Below, piece after piece: positions 58,461 through 64,000 of a stretch of DNA of 64,000 bases. The stretch spans positions 87,402-151,401 of the forward strand of contig NZ_MOBX01000001.1 in assembly GCF_003732425.1 (NCBI RefSeq), written 5' to 3'. The notes beneath the pieces are model-generated. The model saw only the letters and a program-made list of their open reading frames with translations. It was not told where the DNA came from and searched no databases. The position numbers and the translations under genes are program-made. This DNA is from Pseudomonas fluorescens (lineage in GTDB: Bacteria > Pseudomonadota > Gammaproteobacteria > Pseudomonadales > Pseudomonadaceae). Position 1 is the stretch's first letter. Each line of letters opens with the position of its first letter.

Positions 58461-60815
58461 TCAGCAGCACAGCACCCGGCGCTCCAGCGCGGACTGCAAT
58501 TCTTCGAATTTCACCGGTTTGTTCAAGTAATCGATAGGCGCGCCAGGCGTGCATAGGTCCCGTTCGGTGGCCAGCGCCAGCATAAACACCGGCAGATTCG
58601 CGCAGCCCGGCAATGCATGAATCTGGCAGCACAACGCTGCGCCCTCCTGAGCAGGTAACTGGCAATCGATGAGCACTGCATCGAAGGTTTCACGCTGCAA
58701 ACAATCCAGTGCCGCCACGCCGTTGTCGGCGGTGCGCACGCGAAAGCCGAGCTTGAGCAACATCCCGCGCATCACCAGTTGGTTGACGCTGTTGTCGTCT
58801 ACCAGCAACACCGTGCAGTCGTGCGCCGCACGTACACAATCGTGCGAAGGCGCGGCGATCGGCGCAGATTCAACCGCCGGCAGTTCAAACTCAACGTCCA
58901 GTTGAAAACGGCTGCCCCGCCCGGGTTCGGAGCGATGAGTAAGCTTGCCGCCAAGCAGCTCGACCAACTGTCGGCAGATCGCCAGCCCCACGCCCAGTCC
59001 GCCGTATTCGCGGGTCATCGAACCGTCGAGCTGGAAGAAGCGCTGGTACATCGTCGCCTCGCCCAGATCGGTAAAACCGATGCCGGTGTCGATCACTGCA
59101 AACGACAGGGCCAAGCGATTGTCCGTCGACGGTTTGCCGGTCACGCGCAGCGCCAGACCACCGACGCGGGTGAACTTGATCGCGTTGTCCAGCAGGCACT
59201 CCAGGCATTGCGCGAGTTTGGCGCTGTCGCCGTGCAAGCGATCCGGCAGGGTCGGCAGCACCTCGACTTTGAAGTCCAGCGACTTGCTCGCCGCGTTGCC
59301 GTCGAACTGCACCCGTAGCGCTTCGACCACCGCACGCAGGCTGAAGCTGCCCGGCGAGGCCTTGAGCTTGCCGGCCTGCAATTCGGTGAGGGTGAGGATG
59401 CCGTTGACCATGCGCATCATGTCCCGCGCGGAACCGGCGGCGGTCTGCTGGTATTGCTCGAGCTCCGGATCCAGCTCGACGGTCTGCATCAGTTCCAGCG
59501 AACCGATCACACCGTTCATCGGCGTGCGCAATTCGTGGGTCAGGGTCGCGAGGAACTCGTCCTTGAGTTTGTTGCTGTGGGCCAGTTGCTGGTTGAGCAC
59601 TTCGAGTTTCTGCCCGGCGTCGTACAACGTCTGCGCCTGTTGCTCACGCATCGCGTTGATCCGGTCCGCCAGTGCCAGCGACAGCAGCGCCACTTCGATG
59701 GCGGAGCCGATCTGGCTGGCATACATGGTCAGGAACACGTTGGGTAACAGGCCGAGCACCATCAGCGTATTGACGATGCCGCCAAGCAGAAAGGCCGACC
59801 AGGCAATGATGAAATAACGCGCCACTCGCAAGCCGCGCCACCAGGCCAGAATCCCGGCGGCGAAAATCACCACGGTGAAGGTCAGCGCCAGTATCGTCGC
59901 CAGGCGCAGCGACAACGCGTAACTGGTCATCAGCGACAAACCAACCACCAGCGCACCGAACGCGATCAATGCAATCAGCAAGCGATCGAGCCAGCAGCTA
60001 TGGTTTTTGGTCTGCAGGAAACTGCGGGCGAACTGACTGCCGAACAGCCCCGCACAGCCGATGAAGAACGGCGTGGCGGCGTTAGCCCACCACGGATTGT
60101 CCGGCCAGAAATACTCCACCGCTGCACCGTTCACCGACAGTTGATAGAGGCCGAACGAGGCAATGTAGAAGATGTAATAGAGGTAACTGGTGTCGCGCAC
60201 GCTCAAGTAGATGAACAGGTTGTAGACCAGCATCCCCAGCAGCACGCCATAAATGATGCCCAGCACATACAGGCGCACCGGCTGGTCTTCGAGGTACGCG
60301 GTGCTTGACCATAACGTCACCGGTGCCTGAATCGAGCCTTCACTGGCCAGTCGCAGGTACACGGTTTGCTGTTGATCCGGTTTGAATGAAAGGTCGAACA
60401 AATAGTTGTTCTGGCGAATCTCGCGACTGGCGAACGGCAAGGCATCGCCGGTTTGCCGGACGAGGCGGTAGTTGCCACTGGCGTCAGGCAGATAGAGGTC
60501 GAGATGGTCGAGCGGGGGATACGCCAGCTCCAGCAACCAGGTGCGCTGGGCGTCGGGATTGCTCGGACGATAATGCAGGTCGATCTTCAGCCAGAACGCC
60601 GAGCGCGAGTAACCGGCATTGAGCGTGGCTTTGTCGTGGGCTTTGAAATTACCGGCAGCGGCTTGCGCGCGAATATCGGCAATGCTCGCCTGACCGCTCG
60701 GGTCTTCGAACACTTGCAGCGACCGGCCCAGAGGGAGGCTCTGGGTAAATTCGTCGAATTCGACGGCGCTCGCCATGAGGGGCAAGCAGAACAACAACAT
60801 CAGCAAATAGCGCAT
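58461..60815 (-). CDS. Hybrid histidine kinase with 7TMR-DISM sensor and receiver domain
   Basis: A 784-residue inner-membrane sensor. A signal peptide (residues 1-17) and a periplasmic 7TMR-DISMED2 domain (about 30-170) are followed by seven spans at about 180-385. The dimerisation domain carries His427 in TLTHELRTPMNGVIG. The ATPase domain has N-box LECLLDNAIKF, GxG motifs DTGIGF and GLGVGLAI. The C-terminal receiver (about 667-780) has phosphoacceptor Asp717 in VLIDCQLP and Lys766 in NKP. The Thr/Ser switch position aligns with Ala747 by eye. It stands alone, with no partner regulator nearby; its signal and output are unknown. Confidence 0.9.
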   Translation of the reverse strand: MRYLLMLLFCLPLMASAVEFDEFTQSLPLGRSLQVFEDPSGQASIADIRAQAAAGNFKAHDKATLNAGYSRSAFWLKIDLHYRPSNPDAQRTWLLELAYPPLDHLDLYLPDASGNYRLVRQTGDALPFASREIRQNNYLFDLSFKPDQQQTVYLRLASEGSIQAPVTLWSSTAYLEDQPVRLYVLGIIYGVLLGMLVYNLFIYLSVRDTSYLYYIFYIASFGLYQLSVNGAAVEYFWPDNPWWANAATPFFIGCAGLFGSQFARSFLQTKNHSCWLDRLLIALIAFGALVVGLSLMTSYALSLRLATILALTFTVVIFAAGILAWWRGLRVARYFIIAWSAFLLGGIVNTLMVLGLLPNVFLTMYASQIGSAIEVALLSLALADRINAMREQQAQTLYDAGQKLEVLNQQLAHSNKLKDEFLATLTHELRTPMNGVIGSLELMQTVELDPELEQYQQTAAGSARDMMRMVNGILTLTELQAGKLKASPGSFSLRAVVEALRVQFDGNAASKSLDFKVEVLPTLPDRLHGDSAKLAQCLECLLDNAIKFTRVGGLALRVTGKPSTDNRLALSFAVIDTGIGFTDLGEATMYQRFFQLDGSMTREYGGLGVGLAICRQLVELLGGKLTHRSEPGRGSRFQLDVEFELPAVESAPIAAPSHDCVRAAHDCTVLLVDDNSVNQLVMRGMLLKLGFRVRTADNGVAALDCLQRETFDAVLIDCQLPAQEGAALCCQIHALPGCANLPVFMLALATERDLCTPGAPIDYLNKPVKFEELQSALERRVLCC

Positions 60816-61259
60816 TGAAGCCCCAGCGTGGCTCGTCCGGTTGTGTCAGGAAGCCCCCCCATTCCCTTTGAGTAGACGTAAAACCGGTATTACCTGTTAT
60901 TGGTTTGGATCCAGACTAGCATAGCCGTTGATGGCCATTGAGCACCATTGAAATTTTTCCTACAAAGGCTCTAGAACGGGCGTTCCAGAGCAAAGCAGCG
61001 GGCTAGAGCTGTTGGGTTGGTCAGGTTACGCGAAGCAAACTGCTCTTGTGGCGAGGGAGCTTGCTCCTGCTCGGCTGCGCAGCAGTCGTAAAATCCGGCG
61101 ACGCGATAAATCATTGGGGCCGCTTCGCAGCCCATCGGGAGCAAGCTCCCTCACCACAAATGCGTTCCAACTGATGGCTGCAGTGTTGTCGGACAATCTA
61201 TTGGCGAACGCTGACAGGACTGAACCCGAAAATCAGCTTTGGTGGTAAGCTCGCGCACC
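60816..61259. other. 444-bp gap upstream of thiD
   Basis: Contains the family C REP doublet and the promoters of the divergent kinase and thiD genes. I see no gene and no TPP riboswitch (no THI-box pattern before thiD). Confidence 0.5.
61047..61159. repeat. REP doublet, family C
   Basis: Inverted arms TTGTGGCGAGGGAGCTTGCT and GGGAGCAAGCTCCCTCACCA flank the loop with GCTGCGCAGCAG and the partly paired CGCTTCGCAGCC. Confidence 0.88.
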
Positions 61260-62057
61260 ATGAATATCTACAGCTCCCGCCCCGTTGTCCTCTGTCTCTC
61301 CGGCCACGACCCCAGTGGTGGCGCCGGCTTGCAGGCAGATATCGAAGCCTTGCTCGCGCAGGGTTGCCATGCGGCTCCGGCCGTCACCGCCCTGACCGTG
61401 CAAGACACCGTCAACGTCACTGACTTCCGCGTCCTCGACCGTGAGTGGGTGTTGGCTCAAGCCAATGCCGTGCTCAACGACTCCGAAGTCGCAGCGGTCA
61501 AACTGGGCATGCTCGGTTCGCTGGAAATGGTCGACACCGTTGTCGAACTGCTCTCGGCGCACCCGCACTTGCCAGTGGTCTGCGACCCGGTGCTGCGTGC
61601 CGGCGGTGGTGGACGCCTGGGCAAGGACGAGGTCGGCTATGCGATGCGCGAGCGTCTGCTGCCGCTATCGATCATTGCCACCCCTAACCTTCCTGAGGCG
61701 CGCATCCTCGCCGAACTGCCGGAAGGCACCGCCGACGAGTGCGCTGAAAAACTCCTGCCGTTCGTCAAAAACCTGCTGATCACCGGCGGCCACGGCGACG
61801 AAACTGAAATTCATAATCGCGTGTATAGCCGCGACGGCCTGCGTGAAACCTTTATCTGCCAGCGTCTGCCGGGCAGTTATCATGGCTCCGGCTGCACACT
61901 GGCCAGCGCTTTGGCCGGTCGTCTGGCTCAGGGCGAACACCTGGCCAGCGCCGTGCGCAGTGCACTGGATTACACTTGGCGCACCCTGCGCGATGCCGAA
62001 CAACTGGGCAAAGGCCAGTTCGTCCCGCGTCGCCTGCCGCTGGATTTCTGCTCGTAA
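61260..62057 (+). CDS. thiD: Hydroxymethylpyrimidine (phosphate) kinase
   Basis: A 265-residue ribokinase-fold enzyme that phosphorylates HMP and HMP-P for thiamine synthesis. Motifs: LSGHDPSGGAGLQADIEALL near residue 13, CDPVLRAGGGGRL near 115 (metal and phosphate contacts), LITGGHGDETEI, and the GxGCTL-type catalytic loop SYHGSGCTLASALAG. Length fits (E. coli ThiD 266). The ATG at 61260 opens the conserved strand. thiE follows after 18 bp, so they form an operon with hemL. Confidence 0.96.
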   Translation: MNIYSSRPVVLCLSGHDPSGGAGLQADIEALLAQGCHAAPAVTALTVQDTVNVTDFRVLDREWVLAQANAVLNDSEVAAVKLGMLGSLEMVDTVVELLSAHPHLPVVCDPVLRAGGGGRLGKDEVGYAMRERLLPLSIIATPNLPEARILAELPEGTADECAEKLLPFVKNLLITGGHGDETEIHNRVYSRDGLRETFICQRLPGSYHGSGCTLASALAGRLAQGEHLASAVRSALDYTWRTLRDAEQLGKGQFVPRRLPLDFCS

Positions 62058-62075
62058 CGTCGTGAGGTCTGCCTG

Positions 62076-62699
62076 ATGAAACTACGTGGCCTGTATGCCA
62101 TTACCGACAGCCAATTGCTGGCCGGCAAGTTTCTGTCGTACGTGGAGGCGGCGCTGGAAGGCGGCGTCACCCTGCTGCAATATCGCGACAAAAGCAGTGA
62201 CGAGGCCCGCCGTCTGCGCGAGGCCGAAGCGCTGCGCGATCTGTGCGAGCGCTACAAGACGCAGTTGATCATCAATGATGACGCTGAATTGGCCGCGCGC
62301 CTCAACGTCGGCGTGCACCTCGGCCAGACCGACGGCCCACTGTCGCCGACCCGCGCCCTGCTCGGTTCGAAAGCGATCATCGGTTCGACCTGCCACGCGC
62401 AAATTGCGCTGGCCGAACAAGCGGCCAAAGAGGGCGCGAGCTATGTCGCCTTCGGCCGCTTCTTCAATTCCAACACCAAGCCCGGCGCGCCGACCTGCAG
62501 CCTTGATCTGCTGGACGAGGCCAAACGCACGCTGCACCTGCCGATCTGCGCGATTGGCGGCATCACCCTCGACAACGCTGCCCCGCTGGTGGCCCATGGG
62601 GTCGACCTGCTCGCTGTGGTCCACGGCCTGTTTGGTGCCGAGAGCACCGCCGAAGTGACCCGCCGCGCCCGCGCGTTCAATGAATTACTGAAAATCTGA
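62076..62699 (+). CDS. thiE: Thiamine-phosphate synthase
   Basis: A 207-residue TIM-barrel enzyme that joins HMP-pyrophosphate with thiazole phosphate. Motifs: [29 protein letters not shown] with its phosphate-binding Arg, [13 protein letters not shown] (metal Asp), [13 protein letters not shown], and the phosphate loop [20 protein letters not shown]. Length is typical. It acts on the product of ThiD, whose gene lies directly upstream. Confidence 0.96.
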   Translation: MKLRGLYAITDSQLLAGKFLSYVEAALEGGVTLLQYRDKSSDEARRLREAEALRDLCERYKTQLIINDDAELAARLNVGVHLGQTDGPLSPTRALLGSKAIIGSTCHAQIALAEQAAKEGASYVAFGRFFNSNTKPGAPTCSLDLLDEAKRTLHLPICAIGGITLDNAAPLVAHGVDLLAVVHGLFGAESTAEVTRRARAFNELLKI

Positions 62700-62714
62700 T
62701 TTGAGAGCCCGATC

Positions 62715-63998
62715 ATGTCTCGTTCCGAAACGCTGTTTGCCAATGCCCAGAAACACATTCCCGGAGGCGTGAACTCGCCGGTTCGCGCGTTCAAAAGCGT
62801 GGGCGGCACACCGCTGTTCTTCAAGCACGCTGAAGGCGCTTACGTCACCGACGAAGACGACAAGCGTTATGTCGATTACGTAGGTTCGTGGGGCCCGATG
62901 ATCCTCGGCCACAGTCACCCGGACGTGCTCGACGCGGTGCGCAATCAGTTGCAACACGGCCTGTCGTACGGCGCGCCAACCGCGATGGAAACCGAGATGG
63001 CCGACCTGGTCTGCTCGCTGGTGCCATCGATGGACATGGTGCGCATGGTCAGCTCCGGCACCGAAGCGACCATGAGTGCAATCCGTCTGGCCCGTGGTTA
63101 TACCGGCCGCGACAGCATCATCAAATTCGAAGGCTGCTACCACGGTCACTCCGACAGCCTGCTGGTCAAGGCCGGTTCCGGCGCATTGACCCAAGGCGTG
63201 CCGAGCTCGGCTGGTGTGCCAGCGGCATTCGCCAAACACACCCTGACCCTGCCGTTCAACGATATCGACGCGGTTGAGAAGATGCTCGCCGAAGTCGGTC
63301 AGGACGTAGCGTGCATTATTGTTGAGCCGGTTGCCGGCAACATGAACTGCGTGCCACCGGCACCAGGTTTCCTCGAAGGCCTGCGTTCGCTGTGCGACAA
63401 GCATGGCGTGGTGCTGATTTTCGACGAAGTGATGACCGGTTTCCGCGTCGCCCTCGGCGGTGCTCAGGCGTACTACGGCGTCAATCCTGACCTGACCACC
63501 TTCGGCAAGATCATCGGCGGCGGCATGCCGGTCGGTTGCTTCGGCGGCAAGCGTGAAATCATGGAGCGCATCGCGCCGCTGGGCCCGGTGTATCAGGCCG
63601 GCACCTTGTCGGGTAACCCGCTGGCGATGGCCGCCGGTCTGACCACTCTGCGCCTGATCAGCCGTCCGGGCTTCCACGCCGAACTGACCGACTACACCAC
63701 GCGTCTGCTCGACGGCCTGCAACAGCGCGCCGATGCCGCTGGCATTCCGTTCGTGACCACCCAGGCTGGCGGCATGTTCGGTCTGTACTTCAGCGGCGCC
63801 GACGACATCGTCACCTTTGAAGACGTGATGGCTAGCGACGCTGCACTGTTCGGTCGCTTCTTCCACCTGATGCTGGAAGGTGGCGTATACCTGGCACCGA
63901 GCGCCTTCGAAGCCGGTTTCACCTCGATCGCTCATGGCGAAGCCGAGTTGCAACTGACCCTGGACGCTGCCGAGCGCGCCTTCGCCGCACTGAAATAA
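62715..63998 (+). CDS. hemL: Glutamate-1-semialdehyde 2,1-aminomutase
   Basis: A 427-residue PLP enzyme that makes 5-aminolevulinate from glutamate-1-semialdehyde in the C5 haem pathway. PLP is bound by Lys265 in [14 protein letters not shown], the same number as in E. coli. Other blocks are [49 protein letters not shown] and [13 protein letters not shown]. The gene is complete, ending 2 bp before the window edge. It follows thiE by 15 bp, a common thiE-hemL arrangement in Pseudomonas. Confidence 0.97.
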   Translation: MSRSETLFANAQKHIPGGVNSPVRAFKSVGGTPLFFKHAEGAYVTDEDDKRYVDYVGSWGPMILGHSHPDVLDAVRNQLQHGLSYGAPTAMETEMADLVCSLVPSMDMVRMVSSGTEATMSAIRLARGYTGRDSIIKFEGCYHGHSDSLLVKAGSGALTQGVPSSAGVPAAFAKHTLTLPFNDIDAVEKMLAEVGQDVACIIVEPVAGNMNCVPPAPGFLEGLRSLCDKHGVVLIFDEVMTGFRVALGGAQAYYGVNPDLTTFGKIIGGGMPVGCFGGKREIMERIAPLGPVYQAGTLSGNPLAMAAGLTTLRLISRPGFHAELTDYTTRLLDGLQQRADAAGIPFVTTQAGGMFGLYFSGADDIVTFEDVMASDAALFGRFFHLMLEGGVYLAPSAFEAGFTSIAHGEAELQLTLDAAERAFAALK

Positions 63999-64000
63999 TC

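Noticed and set aside
60816..61259. TPP riboswitch before thiD
   Set aside because: No THI-box sequence is visible; the gap is largely a REP doublet.

Overview
The window is a chromosomal segment of a fluorescent-group Pseudomonas, probably in or near the P. fluorescens / P. koreensis lineage. Supporting signs are the GC-rich codon use, the cyanide-insensitive cytochrome bd operon, the quinate/dehydroshikimate catabolic cluster with a fused QuiC, the thiD-thiE-hemL block, and at least three families of Pseudomonas REP palindromes in the gaps. The assignment rests on gene content and sequence style, not on a database search. I see no rRNA, tRNA, CRISPR array or insertion-sequence transposase.

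Layout. Positions 1-8230 hold mscL, a ferredoxin-NADP reductase, an orphan LuxR-type quorum regulator, rlmG, the cioAB oxidase operon with a DUF2474 peptide and an upstream ANR/FNR box, and an MFS exporter. Positions 8259-12562 hold a HigBA toxin-antitoxin pair behind two palindromes, a DJ-1-like protein without its usual cysteine, a secreted DUF4879-like protein, a purine permease and trmA. Positions 12629-18551 are a quinate/shikimate catabolic cluster: aroQ, a shikimate dehydrogenase homologue, TetR, quiC and an MFS importer. Its two promoter regions share a PcaR-like box and a second 20-bp motif. Positions 18655-25280 carry a DMT exporter, a sugar isomerase-oxidoreductase pair, an IclR regulator and a divergent flavoprotein/aldo-keto reductase operon. 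Positions 25473-34697 are mixed housekeeping: YpfJ peptidase, hydrolases, tesB, a GNAT, a deacetylase-family enzyme, a flavoprotein, rhlE and a DMT exporter.

Positions 35314-37550 are the clearest accessory segment. It lies between the 3' end of an intact Lrp-family gene and a second, diverged copy of that same 3' end. It carries a BRO-N antirepressor-like gene with a highly structured leader and a 334-residue protein of unknown function, in DNA that looks poorer in GC than its surroundings and has REP sequences broken at both junctions.

Positions 37680-54973 return to core-like genes: exonuclease, NYN protein, DUF2076, YciC-like, an EEP phosphatase, an ABC importer of the sulfonate/nitrate type, an aldehyde dehydrogenase with LysR, hrpB, a lipoprotein, a cation efflux protein, DUF6515, Lrp, DUF2788 and a pseudouridine synthase. 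A 259-bp element with perfect 25-bp inverted ends sits directly upstream of hrpB. Positions 55046-63998 hold amn, an AidB-like dehydrogenase, a hybrid 7TMR-DISM histidine kinase, and thiD-thiE-hemL. hemL is complete just before the window ends.

How the genes work together: quinate-cluster products convert dehydroquinate and shikimate to protocatechuate, which feeds the beta-ketoadipate pathway. The PcaR-like boxes would tie uptake and conversion to flux through that pathway. CioAB supplies a cyanide-tolerant quinol oxidase under apparent oxygen control. The ABC importer and aldehyde dehydrogenase may form a scavenging module.
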